This document shows, piece by piece, positions 10,939-21,621 of a DNA stretch of 64,000 nt. Source of the stretch: Anolis sagrei. Lineage: Eukaryota > Chordata > Lepidosauria > Squamata > Anolidae. Position numbers and translations under genes: made by a program. The stretch is taken from positions 4,250,375 to 4,314,374 of the forward strand of contig NC_090034.1 in assembly GCF_037176765.1 (NCBI RefSeq), in the 5' to 3' direction. The notes under the pieces were generated by a model. It was not told the origin of the DNA and made no database searches. It saw only the letters and a program-made list of their open reading frames with translations. Within the stretch, counting starts at the first letter, position 1, and each line of letters starts with the position of its first letter.

Positions 10939-13450
10939 GAAATATAGACCCTTCTCTCTTGTCCAGCTGGAGATATAGAACCTTATTTCTTGTCCAACTG
11001 GAAATACAGGCCATTCTCTCTTGTTGAAGTGGGGATAGAGACCCCTTTCTCTTGTCCAACTGGAAATATAGAACCTTCTGTCTTGTCCACCTGGAAATAT
11101 AGACCCTTATTTCTTGGCCAACTGGAAATATAGACCCTTATTTCTCATCGAACTGGAGATATATGTCCTTCTGTATTCTTGGACTGGAAATATAGACCTA
11201 TAGAACTTTCCCTCTTGTTGAACTGGAAATATAGACCCTTCTGTCTTGTCCAACTGGAAATATAGACCTTTCTCTCTGGTTGAACTGGAAATATAGACCT
11301 TTCTCTCTGGTTGAACTGGAAATATAGACCCTTTTGTCTTGCCCAACTGGAAATATAGACCTTTCTCTGTGGTTGAACTGGAAATATAGACCATTCTGTC
11401 TTGTCCAGCTGGAAATATAGACCCTTCTTTCTCATTGAACTGGAAATAAAGACCCTTCTCTCTTCTTGGACTGGAAATATATCTTGGCCAACTGGAAATA
11501 TAGACCTTTCTGTCTTGTCCAACTGGAAACATAGACCTTTCTTTCTCATTGAAGTGGAAATATAGACCCTTCTTTCTTATTGAACTGGAAATAAAGACCA
11601 TTCTCTCTTCTTGGACTGGAAATATAGACCTTGATCTCTTGGCCAACTAGAAATCAAGACCCTTCTGTCTTGTCCAACTGGAAATAGAGACCTCTTTTCT
11701 CATTGAAGTGGAAATATAGACCCTTCTCTCTTATTGGACTGGAAATATATACCTTTATCTCTTGTCCAACTGGAAATATAGACCTTTCTGTCTTGTCCAA
11801 CTGGAAATATAGACCTTTCTTTCTCATTGAACTGGAAATATAGACCCTTCTCTCTTGTCCAACCAGAAATGCCCTTATTTCTTGGCCAACTGGAGATGTA
11901 GACTCTTATTCCTTCTCCAACTGGAAATATAGACCTTTGTCTCTGTTTGAACTGGAACTATAGACCCTTCTGTCTTGTCCACCTGGAAATATAGACCTTT
12001 CTTTCTCATTGAACTGGAAATATAGACCTTCTGTCTTCTCCAACTGGAAATATAGACCTTTCTTTCTCATTGAAATGGAAATATAGACCCTTCTCTCTTC
12101 TTGGACTGGAAATATAGACCTTGATCTCTTGGCCAACTAGAAATCTAGATCCTTCTGTCTTGTCCAACTGGAAATATAGACATTTTTCTCATTGAACTGG
12201 AACTCTAGACCCTTCTTTCTTGTCCAACTGGAAATATAGACCTTTCTTTCTCATTGAACTGGAATTAAAGACCCTTCTCTCTTCTTGGACTGGAAATATA
12301 TACCTTTATCTCTTGGCCAAGTAGAAATCTAGACCCTTCTGTCTTGTCCAACTGGAAATATAGACCTTTCTCATTGAACTGGAAATATGGACCCTTCTTT
12401 CCCATTGAACTGAAAATTAAGACCCTTCTCTCTTCTTGGACTGGAAATATATACCTTTATCTCTTGGCCAACTAGAAATCAAGACCCTTCTGTCTTGTCC
12501 AACTGGAAATATAGACCTTTCTCATTGAACTGGAAATATAGACCTTTCTCATTGAACTGGAAATATAGACCTTCTTGTCTTGTTCAACTAGAAATATAGA
12601 CCCTTCTTTCCCATTGAACTGGAAATATAGACCCTTCTCTCTTCTTGGACTGGAAATATAGACCTTTATCTCTTGGCCAAGTAGAAATCTAGACCCTTCT
12701 GTCTTGTCCAACTGGAAATATAGACCTTTCTCATTGAACTGGAAATATGGACCCTTCTTTCCCATTGAACTGAAAATTAAGACCCTTCTCTCTTCTTGGA
12801 CTGGAAATAATAGACCTTGATCTCTTGGCCAACTAGAAATCAAGACCCTTCTGTCTTGTCCAACTGGAAATATAGACCTTTCTCATTGAACTGGAAATAT
12901 AGACCTTTCTCATTGAACTGGAAATATAGACCTTCTTGTCTTGTTCAACTAGAAATATAGACCCTTCTTTCCCATTGAACTGGAAATATAGACCCTTCTC
13001 TCTTCTTGGACTGGAAATATAGACCTTTATCTCTTGGCCAAGTAGAAATCTAGACCCTTCTTTCTTGTCCAACTGGAAATATAGACCCTTCTTTCTCATT
13101 GAACTGGAAATATAGACCCTTCTCTCTTGTCCAACCAGAAATGCCCTTATTCCTTCTCCAACTGGAAATATAGACTCTTATTCCTTCTACAACTGGAAAT
13201 ATAGACCTTTGTCTCTGGTTGAACTGGAAATATAGACCCTTCTGTCTTGTCCATCTGGAAGTATAGACCCATCTCTCTTCTTGGACTGGAAATATAGACC
13301 TTTCTCTCTGGTTGAACTGGAAATATAGACCCCTCCTTCTTGTGCAACTGGAGATATAAACCCTTCTGTCGTGTCCAACTAGAAATATAGACCCTTCTCC
13401 CTCATTGAACTGCAAATATAGACCCTTCTCTCATGTCAAACTGGGGATAT
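10939..13450. repeat. Minisatellite, about 35-bp monomers, with 360-bp higher-order repeat
   Basis: About 2.5 kb of variants of 'aactggaaatatagaccctt' joined to 'ctctcttgtccaa', 'tttctcattgaa', 'cttcttggact' or 'atctcttggccaa'. Monomers are about 30-38 bp. A 360-361 bp block starts at 12301, 12661 and 13022 with nearly no differences, so the latest expansion copied about ten monomers at a time. Long minus-strand frames with GLYFQ/IFPVQ/KVYISS repeats are by-products. Confidence 0.95.
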
Positions 13451-13454
13451 AGAC

Positions 13455-14165
13455 TTTTGGATCTACAGGCTGGGTCTACATTGTTATATAATTCAGATTA
13501 TCAAATCAGATAAGCAACATGACCTCCTTTGAACTGGATTATATGAGTCTGGATTTACAGGCTGGATCTACATTGTCATATAATCCAGATTATCCAATCA
13601 GATGAGCAACATTACCTCCTTTGAACTGGATTATTTGAGTATATGAGTCTGCACTGCCATATAATCCAATTCAAAGCAGATAATCTGGATTTTATATGAG
13701 AATACAGAAGACGCCTGAGGCTGGATCTACATTGTCATATAATCCAGATGTATCAAATGAGATGATCCACAATATCTGCTTTGAACTGGATTATATGGGC
13801 CTACACTGCCGTATAATCCAGTTCAAAGCAGATAATCTGGATTTTATATGAGAATGCAGAAGGACCCTGAGGTTGAATCTACATTGTCATATAATCCAGA
13901 TGTATCAAATGAGATGATCCACATTATCTGCTTTGAACTGGATTATATGGGCCTACACTGCCGTATAATCCAATTCAAAGCAGATAATCTGGATTTTATA
14001 CGAGAATGCAGAAGGGGCCTGTGGTTGGATCTACATTGTCATATAATCCAGATGTATCAGATGAGATGAGCCACATTATCTCCTTTGAACTGGATTATAT
14101 GGGCCTACACTGCCGTATAATCCAATTCAAAGCAGATAATCTGGATTTCATATGGCAGTGTAGAT
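13455..14165. repeat. Tandem copies of a palindromic 155-bp element
   Basis: Four to five units of 'tctacattgtcatataatcc' ... 'tttgaactggattatatggg' ... 'ccgtataatccaattcaaag' 'cagataatctggatttta'. Each unit contains its own inverted halves (TTTGAACTGGATTATA / TATAATCCAATTCAAA), so one strand folds. It probably began as a foldback MITE. Confidence 0.85.
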
Positions 14166-14645
14166 CCAACCTCATTATTGCCTTGCACCCACCAATTGTA
14201 TTTACTATTTCTTTAAAAGGAAAATGAGGTTTACAGTTATGCCGTTTACGTCAGCAAGCGCTGTTTACTCTACGAAATTGATTATTAAATGACTGCAAGC
14301 CCAATTATTTTCTCCAGCTGTCTGGAGAGGCGCGATTAATAATGCAAGCCCTAATTTCTTCCAAGCTCTTTGACAATATATTTGTCACCCAGCTGCTTTT
14401 CTCAATGGCTGAAGTAGCTTAGTGGTATCAAAAGAAGAGAGATGCAGGTTAAACCTGACTTCTGTTGTCAGGAAACGCCTTCTCGTCTGTTGGATCAAAG
14501 AGAATAAATTCCTCTTGCTTTTGAGATTGAGGGCAACGCGCTCACAAATACATACAAATAAACTCTGCAGAGTCTCTCCCTTCCTTTCTCTCCAAAGAGT
14601 TCAAGCAAAGGTCCTCCAAATCTCTTTTCCCATAACTGCTGCTCC
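14166..14645. other. Unique sequence, no gene recognised
   Basis: About 14260-14400 contains several TAAT cores ('gattattaaatgactgc', 'cgcgattaataatgcaagc') and no repeat signature. It could be a conserved non-coding element, but nothing here proves function. Confidence 0.35.
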
Positions 14646-14835
14646 TTACTTACTTACTTAGGCCATCCCTCCTAGCCCAAGGATGATGGTCCTTCAAGTG
14701 TAGGGTCTTGGTAGTGGGTCCAGAGGTGGCTGTGGAGACCTATCTTGATCCGCATGTTCTCCCGTAGTTCTCATCCATGATAGTAAGCTCCCACCATCCT
14801 ACAGTAGCAGGAGATGGCACTGAAGGTATAACCTG
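14646..14835 (-). mobile_element. RTE-like LINE 3' end with (TAAG)n tail
   Basis: Reverse of '...accatcatcctcggactacg'-type text seen at 46245-46270, ending in 'ttacttacttac' (TAAG repeats on the minus strand). Short tandem tails are typical of RTE-type LINEs. Confidence 0.6.
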
Positions 14836-14840
14836 GGGAT

Positions 14841-16138
14841 CACTGGCACAACCTGGGGATCACAACCAGACACAGTGAAGACATCTGCCCTTGCGCTCTG
14901 CAACTCTGGGCACCACAATTCAAGAGAGATATTGACAAGCTGGAATGTGTCCAGAGGAGGGCGACTAAAATGATCAAGGGTCTGGAGAACAAGCCCTATG
15001 AGGAGCGGCTTAGGGAACTGGGCATGTTTAGCCTGAAGAAGAGAAGGCTGAGAGGAGACATGATGGCCATGTATAAATATGTGAGAGGAAGCCACAGGGA
15101 GGAGGAGGGAGCAAGCTTGTTTTCTGCTTCCTTGGAGACTAGGACACAATGGAACAATGGCTTCCAACTACAAGAGAGGAGATTCCATCTGAACATGAGG
15201 AAGAACTTCCTGACTGTGAGAGCCGTTCAGCAGTGGAACTCTCTGCCCCGGAGTGTGGTGGAGGCTCCTTCTTTGGAAGCTTTTAAGCAGAGGCTGGATG
15301 GCCATTTGTCAGGGGTGATTTGAATGCAATATTCCTGCTTCTTGGCAGAATGGGGTTGGACTGGATGGCCCAGGAGGTCTCTTCCAACTCTTTGATTCTA
15401 TGATTCTGCTGCTGAGTACGCATGCCCAGTGTGGAACACATCTAACCACGCTAAAACAGTGGATGTGGCTCTTAATGAGACATGCCACATTATCACAGGG
15501 TGCCTGCGCCCTACACCACTGGAGAAATTACACTGTTTAGCCAGTACTGCACCACCTGACATCCGCCGGGAAGTAGCAGCCAATACTGAAAGGACCAAGG
15601 CAGAGACATCTCCAGCTCATCCCCTGTTTGGGTATCAGCCAGCACGTCAATGACTTAAATCAAGAAATAGTTTTCTAAGATCTACAGAGACACTCGTTGA
15701 AACACCTCAGCAAGCGAGAGTCCAAAAGTGGCAGGCTCAAACCCAGAACCTCAGTCAATGGCTGATACCAAATGAGAGACTCCCCCCTGGGCACACAGAA
15801 GACTGGGCAACTTGGAAGGCGCTGAACAGACTGAGCTCTGGCATCACGAGATGCAGAGCCAACCTCAAGAAATGGGGCCACAAAGTGGAATCCTCGACAT
15901 GCGAGTGCGGAGAGGAGCAAACCACTGACCACCTGCTGCAATGCACCCTGAGCCCCGCCACATGCACCATAGAGGACCTTCTTGCAGCAACACCAGAGGC
16001 ACTCCAAGGGGCCAGATACTGGTCAAAGGGCATTTAATCAACTACCAAGCTTGCAAATTTTGTTCTTTGTCTGTTTGCTTGTTTTGTTCTGTTAGAAATG
16101 TAATACAATTGACTGGTTGCCCTGACACGACAAACAAA
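14841..16138 (+). mobile_element. LINE (jockey/Vingi-like) split by a CR1
   Basis: Plus-strand ORF2 text starts with the 'TWGSQPDTVKTSALALC' region (14841-14897), is broken by CR1 (14898-15405), and resumes 'AEYACPVWNTSNHAKTVDVA', then 'LRPTPLEKLHCLAS', 'ERLPPGHTEDWATWKALNRL', the CECGEEQTTDHLLQC knuckle, and the tail 'gttgccctgacacgacaaac'. One in-frame stop follows 'GYQPARQ'. Confidence 0.75.
14898..15405 (+). mobile_element. CR1 LINE 3' end
   Basis: Encodes the CR1 ORF2 C-terminus: '[20 protein letters not shown]', '[20 protein letters not shown]', '[20 protein letters not shown]', '[20 protein letters not shown]'. The 3' end 'ccaactctttgattctatga' with the ATTCTATGAT tail is the CR1 signature. 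It interrupts the Vingi-like LINE. Confidence 0.9.
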
Positions 16139-16140
16139 TA

Positions 16141-17562
16141 TCCCGTAGTGAGGACATCGGTTTCCAGGTGGAAGCTGATCCTTGTCAGGGTTGGCTTGAT
16201 GCGCCTTCCTCTTGGCACATTTCTCCCTTTCAACCTCCATTCATCCCTCTTCAAATTCTGCAGCACTGCTGGTCACAGCTGACCTCCAGCTGGAGCGGTC
16301 AAGGGCCAGGGCTTCCCAGTTCTCAGTGTTCATGCCAGAGTTTTTAAGGTTGGCTTTGAGCCCATCTTTCAATCTCCTTTCCTGTCCACCAACATTTCGT
16401 TTTCCGTTCTTGAGTTCGGAGTAGAGCAACTGCTTTGGGAGGCAGTGGTCAGGCATCCGGACAATGTGGCCGGTCCAGCGGAGTTGATGGTGGAGGACCA
16501 TCGCTTCAGTGCTTGTGGTCTTTGCTTCTTCCAGCATGCTGACATTTTTCCGCTTGTCTTCCCAAGAGATTTGCAGAATTTTCCGGAGACAGCACTGATG
16601 GAATCGTTCCAGGAGTTGCATGTGACATCTGTAGACAGTCCACGTTTTGCAGGCGTAGAGCAGGGTTGGGAGGACAATAGCTTTATTTTATTTGTCGTGT
16701 CAGAGCAGCCAGTCCATTATATTACATTTCTAACAGAACGAAGCAAACAAACAGAAAAATACACAACTTGTGAGTTTGGTAACTGGTTACATGTCCTTTG
16801 ACCAGTATCTGGCCACTTGGAGTGCTTCTGGTGTTGCTGCAAGATGGTCCTCCATTGTGCATGTGGCTGGGCTCAGGGTGCATTGCAGCAGGTGGTCAGT
16901 GGTTTGCTCTTCTCCACACTCGCATGTTGAGGATTCTACTTTGTGGCCCCATTTCTTAAGATTGGCTCTGCATCTTGTGGTGCCAGAGCGCAGTCTGTTC
17001 AGCGCCTTCCAAGTCGCCCAGTCTTCTGTGTGCCCAGGGGGGAGTCTCTCATTTGGTTGAAGTGCTGGGTTTGAGCCTGCCACTTTTGGACTCTCGCTTG
17101 CTGAGGTGTTCCAGCGAGTGTCTCTGTAGATCTTAGAAAACTATGTCTAGATGTAAGTCATTGGCGTGCTTATAAACAAGCAGCTTGATCTCCCTACGGA
17201 TGTCCTCAAACACTCTCTGCTTGATTCAGAAGAATGCTGCACTCGCAGAGCTCAGGTAGTGTTGTATTTCGGTGTTGATGTTGACTTTGGTGGAGAGGTG
17301 GCTGCCAAGGGAGCGGAAATAGTCAACATTTTCTAATGTGACACCATTAAGCTGTATTTTTGGCATTGGAGAGGGGTTGGCTGGTGACTGCAGGAAGAGC
17401 ACTTTGGTTTTCTTGATGTTCAGTGACAGGCCGAGCTTCTCGTATGCTTCTGCGAAGGTGTTTAGAGTGGCTTGTAGATCTTCTTCTGAATGTGCACAGA
17501 CGACGTTGTCATCAGCATACTGGAGTTCTATAACAGATGTTGTTGTAACCACAACAGAAACA
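16141..17562 (-). mobile_element. RTE-like LINE split by another LINE
   Basis: On the minus strand, 17562-17163 reads '[20 protein letters not shown]' (RT YADD box), 'LNIKKTKVLFLQSPANPSPM', '[11 protein letters not shown]'. After the insertion at 16688-17162, 16687-16141 continues 'QLLERFHQCCLRKILQISWE', 'LRWTGHIVRMPDHCLPKQLL', '[20 protein letters not shown]', '[20 protein letters not shown]'. The join falls inside 'acaatagcttta|taaacaagca'. Confidence 0.75.
16688..17162 (-). mobile_element. LINE (jockey/Vingi-like) 3' fragment inside RTE
   Basis: Starts at 'tttatttgtcgtgtcagagc' (3' tail reversed) and carries the C-terminal knuckle text. It sits within the RTE-like element, with GCTTTAT/GCTTAT at the two edges as a worn target duplication. 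Confidence 0.75.
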
Positions 17563-17982
17563 ATAAAACCTTTAGTTTCTTCCTTTTTTGTTCTTGGCTT
17601 TGTCTAATTTGTTCTCTGCAGCAGAGAAGGGTTAATACTGGAAAAACCTCCAGCTTTCCTTCTCCATTTCGTACGGCTTCCTTTGGTGGCTTGTTTGTTT
17701 ATTGGCCTATCAGGTTGCGTTCAATATTAATAAATAAATAACGACTCTTGTTTTACAAGCCGACATTTGTCCTTTCCAAAGCTTTTAGATACCAGAACAT
17801 TTTAATGGGTTTGCTCACTCCTTGGATTCTGAATTTTGCTGAACTCCAACACTGACATCTGCTGTTTATTTCCTGAAAAAGCTGGACTCAAAACACTATT
17901 AAGAGAAATACAGTTGGAAGTGTCCCTAAAGGTCATGTAGTCCAACTCTAGCCTTTGAGATGAAAGGAGAGGCAGGTAATAA
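17563..17982. other. No gene seen
   Basis: Low-complexity pyrimidine stretches, then 'cagttggaagtgtccctaaa'-type text related to the array that follows. No exon found. Confidence 0.5.
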
Positions 17983-18032
17983 ATTATTATTATTATTAAT
18001 AATAATAATAATAATATATTTATTTATTATTA

Positions 18033-18064
<32 letters not shown>

Positions 18065-18081
18065 GTTATTATTATTATTAT
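17983..18081. repeat. (TTA)n/(TAA)n microsatellite
   Basis: About 100 bp of TTA/AAT triplets, interrupted once at about 18015 where the phase inverts. Confidence 0.9.
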
Positions 18082-18082
18082 T

Positions 18083-19290
18083 TAGGTAGGAAGGCACCAT
18101 CCAATCCCTTCTGACAGATGGCCATTCAACCTCATAGCTATCTGTAGATTTATGGAGAAATAAGGCTTTAGAGACATAGAATCTGAGAGTTAGAAGGGAC
18201 CCCAAGTCTGCCAGGTCGGAAGGACACCATCAAAGCCCTCCCGACAGATGGTAATCTAGCCTGTTAGAAAGGACCCTGTTAGAAAGGACCCTGAAGTCCA
18301 GCTAGTCCAACCTGTCTGCCAGGACACCATCAAAGCCCTCCTGACAGATGGCCATCCAGCCTGCTATAGAATCTTAGAGTGGGAAGGGACCCTAAAGGCT
18401 ATCTAGTCCAACTCCAGTCTGCCATGCTGGAAGGACAACATCAAAGCCCTCCCGACAGATGGCCATCCCGCCTACTATAGAATCTTAGAGTGGGAAGGGA
18501 CCCTAAAGGCTATCTAGTCCAACTCCAGTCTGCCATGCTGGAAGGACAACATCAAAGCCCTTCTGAAAGATGGCCATCCAGCCTGTCATAGAATCCTAGA
18601 GTTGGAAAGGACCCTGAAGGCCATCTAGTCCTACCCCAGTCTATCGAGCTGGAAGGACACCATCAAAGCCCTCCCAACAGATGGTCATCCAGCCTGGTAT
18701 AGAATCTTAGTGTGGGAAGGAACCCTAAAGGCTATCTAGTCCAACCTCAGTCTGCCATGCCGGAAGGACACCATCAAAGTGCTCCCGACAGATGACCAAC
18801 TAGCCTGTCATAGAATCCAAGAGTGGGAAGGGACCCCAAAGGCCATCTAGTCCAACCCCAGTCTTCCGGGCAGGAAGGACACAATCAAAGCCCTCCAGAC
18901 AGATGACCATCCAGCCTTTCATAGAGTGCGAAGGGACCCCGAAGGCCATTTAGTCCAACCCCAGTCTTCCAGGGCTGGAAGGACAACATCAAAGCCCTCC
19001 CAACAGATGGCCTTCCAGCCTGTCATAAATCTTAAGAGTTGGAAGGGGCCCCAAAGAACATCTACTACCGTCTGCCAGGTAGGAAGGACACCATCAAAGC
19101 CCTCCTGACAGATGACCATGCAGCTTCTCCTTTAAAAACCTCTAGAGAAGGAGACTCCATTTGTTGTTGTTGTATTATTGTTTTTAGAGTTAGAAGAGAC
19201 CCCAAAGAGGGCCATCCAGCCTAACCTCATTCTTCAGGCAGGAAGGCACCATTCCAACTCTCCTGACAGATGGCCCCCCAGCCTCTAGGG
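18083..19290 (+). repeat. About 107-bp tandem repeat, 11 units
   Basis: Units carry 'gaatcttagagtgggaaggg', 'accctaaaggctatctagtc', 'caactccagtctgccatg', 'ggaaggacaccatcaaagcc', 'ctcccgacagatggccatcc'. The GACAGATGRCCAT box recurs near 18113, 18243, 18343, 18453, 18566, 18677, 18787, 18897, 19000, 19107 and 19265. The monomer resembles a dispersed CR1/L3-type LINE 3' region that has been tandemly expanded. Confidence 0.85.
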
Positions 19291-19299
19291 AATGAGACT

Positions 19300-19655
19300 G
19301 CATTGGACTCCTAAGCAGAAGCAGAAGCCCTTGAAAGTGGGGAAAATGCAAATTAAAAAATGCTATTTGTTTACACCTCTCCAGGAATCGAATTCATAGA
19401 GAGATCATATTAATCAAACCTGCAAAAGTACCTTCTTATTTCAGTCACCGAGACCCGAAGAGGCTCACAACCTTCATAATTGAAAAAAACATTATAATTA
19501 CATTTCTTTTGAGACTGTTCAGGAAAAGAAACTACATAAAGTAAACCTCAAAACAGAATGGACTAAGAACTGGATAAGCAATGTGGGAAATGCAGACAAT
19601 TAACAACATTTGAAGAATTAATCATTCAATTAAAGAAGAACGCTACAGATGAAGT
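19300..19655. other. No recognised feature
   Basis: AT-leaning unique sequence before the PLE target site. No exon or repeat family recognised. Confidence 0.5.
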
Positions 19656-19668
19656 AACAAAGGGAATC

Positions 19669-21007
19669 TGTATTGTCGAAGGCTTTCATGGCCAGAATCA
19701 CTGGGCTGTTGTAGGTTTTTTCGGGCTATATGGCCATGTTCTAGAGGCATTCTCTCCTGACGTTTCGCCTGCATCTAGGGCAAGCATCCTCAGAGGTAGT
19801 GAGGTCTGTTGGAACTAGGAAAAAGGGTTTATATATCTGTGGAATGACCAGGGTGGGACAAAGGACTCTTGTCTGCTGGAGCTGGGTGTGAATGTTTCAA
19901 CTGACCACCTTGATTAGCATATAATGGCCTGACAGTGCCTAGAGCAAACTTTTGTTGAGAGGTGATTAGATATCATTGTTTGTTTCCTCTCTGTTGTTGT
20001 GCTGCTGTAATTTTAGAGTTTTTTAATACTGGTAGCCAGATTTTGTTCACTTTCATGGTTTCCTCCTTTCTGTTGAAATTGTCCACATGCTTCTTGTGGA
20101 TTTCAATGGCTTCTCTGTGTAGTCTGACATGGTGGTTGTGAGAGTGGTCCAGCATTTCTGTGTTCTGAGATAATATGCTGTGTCCAGGTTGGTTCATCAG
20201 GTGCTCTGTTATGGCTGACTTCTCTGGTTGAAGTAGTCTGCAGTGCCTTCCATGTTCCTTAATTCGTGTTTGGGCAACGCTGCTGTGTTTGGGGGTCCCT
20301 ATGGAGACTTGTCCACAGCTGCATGGAATACGGTAGACTCCTGCAGAGGTGAGAGGATCCCTCTTGTCCTTTGCTGAACATAGCATTGGTTGGATTTTCT
20401 TGGTGGGTCTGTAAATAGTTTGTATGTTGTGTTTCCTCATCAGTTTCCCTCTGCGGTCAGTGGTTCCCTTGATGTATGGCAGGAACACTTTCCCTCTGGG
20501 TGGATCTTGGTCTTGACTCTCGTGGCTTCTTCTCGGTTGTCTTGCAGCTGATTTCTGAGGTGGAGTCTCCATTGGCCTGTAAAGCCCAGTTTAGGTGGTT
20601 CAGTTCATCTTGGTGTTCATCAGTTCATCCTTCAACAGAAAGGAGAAAACCATGAAAATGAACAAAATCTGGCTACCAGTATTAAAAAAAACTCTAAAAT
20701 TACAACAGCACAACAACAGAGAGGAAACAAACAAGGACATCTAATCACCTCTCAACAAAAGATTGCTCCAGGCACTGCCAGGCCATTATATGATAATCAA
20801 GGTGGTCAGTTGAAACATTCACACCTACCTCCAGCAGACAAGAGTCCTTTGTCCCACCCTGGTCATTCCACAGATATATAAACCCATTTTCCTACTTCCA
20901 ACAGACCTCACAACCTCTGAGGATGCTTGCAATAGATGCAGGCGAAACATCAGGAGATAATGCCTCTAGACTATGGCCATATAGCCCGAAAAAACCTACA
21001 ACAACCC
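19669..21007. mobile_element. Penelope-like element with inverted terminal repeats and endonuclease ORF
   Basis: A 1.34-kb insertion flanked by a perfect 13-bp duplication AACAAAGGGAATC (19656-19668 and 21008-21020). The left terminal repeat (19671-19975, minus sense) and the right one (20740-21007, plus sense) are inverted copies. Between them lies a minus-strand GIY-YIG-type endonuclease frame (20572-19973) and, at 20625-20740, a second, plus-strand copy of the ORF 3' end. The reverse transcriptase is missing, so this is a 5'-truncated, rearranged copy. Confidence 0.85.
19973..20572 (-). CDS. Penelope-like element endonuclease fragment (GIY-YIG-like)
   Basis: A 199-codon frame with the usual PLE order: 'FLPYIKGTTDRRGKLMRKHN' linker, 'KHNIQTIYRPTKKIQPML', then 'GVYRIPCSCGQVSIG' where GIY-YIG elements have GxY...YIG (here SIG, so the second Tyr is replaced). 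This is followed by the Arg helix 'TRIKEHGRHCRLLQPEKSAI', the His region 'EHLMNQPGHSIL', and the Glu helix 'RLHREAIEIHKKHVDNFNRK'. In active PLEs this domain nicks DNA for target-primed reverse transcription. There is no RT part upstream. The ATG is simply the first in the open frame. I infer a dead C-terminal piece, not a host gene; related frames lie at 57445-57984, 58576-58962, 58920-59396 and 59481-59984. Confidence 0.7.
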   Translation of the reverse strand: METPPQKSAARQPRRSHESQDQDPPRGKVFLPYIKGTTDRRGKLMRKHNIQTIYRPTKKIQPMLCSAKDKRDPLTSAGVYRIPCSCGQVSIGTPKHSSVAQTRIKEHGRHCRLLQPEKSAITEHLMNQPGHSILSQNTEMLDHSHNHHVRLHREAIEIHKKHVDNFNRKEETMKVNKIWLPVLKNSKITAAQQQRGNKQ

Positions 21008-21059
21008 AACAAAGGGAATCGTAAGTAAACATTATAAAATCGGGATAGATTTTTTTTTC

Positions 21060-21620
21060 AATTTATTCAGAAGCAAATCAAGGGTACAGTTGTATTTAAA
21101 AAACACAAAGTTTTAAAACTTGGCATTATACTAGATTTTTTTGACTAGAAGCTGGCCACTTGGAGTGCCTCTTGTGTCGAGAGTCCATTGTGCATGTGGC
21201 AGGGCTCAGGCTGCATTGTAGTCAGTGGTCAGTGGTTTGCTCTTCTCCGCACTCTGCACTCACATGACGTGGACTCCACTTGGTGGCCCCATTTCTTAAG
21301 GTTGGCTCTGCATCTCGTGGTGCCACAGCACAGTCTGTTCAGCGCCTTCCAAGTCACCCCGTCTTCTGTGTGCCCAGGAGGAAGTTTATAATTTGGTATC
21401 AGCTATGGCTTGAGGTTCCCGGTTTTAGCCTGCCACATTTGGACTCTCGCTTGCTGAGGTCTCTGTAGGTCTTAGAAAACTATTTCTTGATTGAAGGCAT
21501 TGGCATGCTGGCTGATATCCAAACAGAGGATGGGCCAGAGATGTCACTACCTTGGTCCTTTCATTGCTGGGTGCTACTTCCCTGCGGATATCAGGTGGTG
21601 CAATACCGGCTAACAGTATA
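21060..21620 (-). mobile_element. LINE (jockey/Vingi-like) 3' fragment, eroded
   Basis: Minus-sense copy of the same 3' region as 560-1457 ('agcgcagtctgttcagcgcc' motif and relatives), more diverged and with small duplications. It runs into the RTE-like LINE at about 21622. Confidence 0.65.
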
Positions 21621-21621
21621 T

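Noticed and set aside
11107-11646. Repeat protein with GLYFQ/IFPVQ units
   Set aside because: Minisatellite translation; the frame shifts among monomers and no gene signals flank it.
19973-20572. Host GIY-YIG nuclease gene
   Set aside because: Sits between PLE termini within one TSD and has several related broken copies nearby; it is a PLE fragment.
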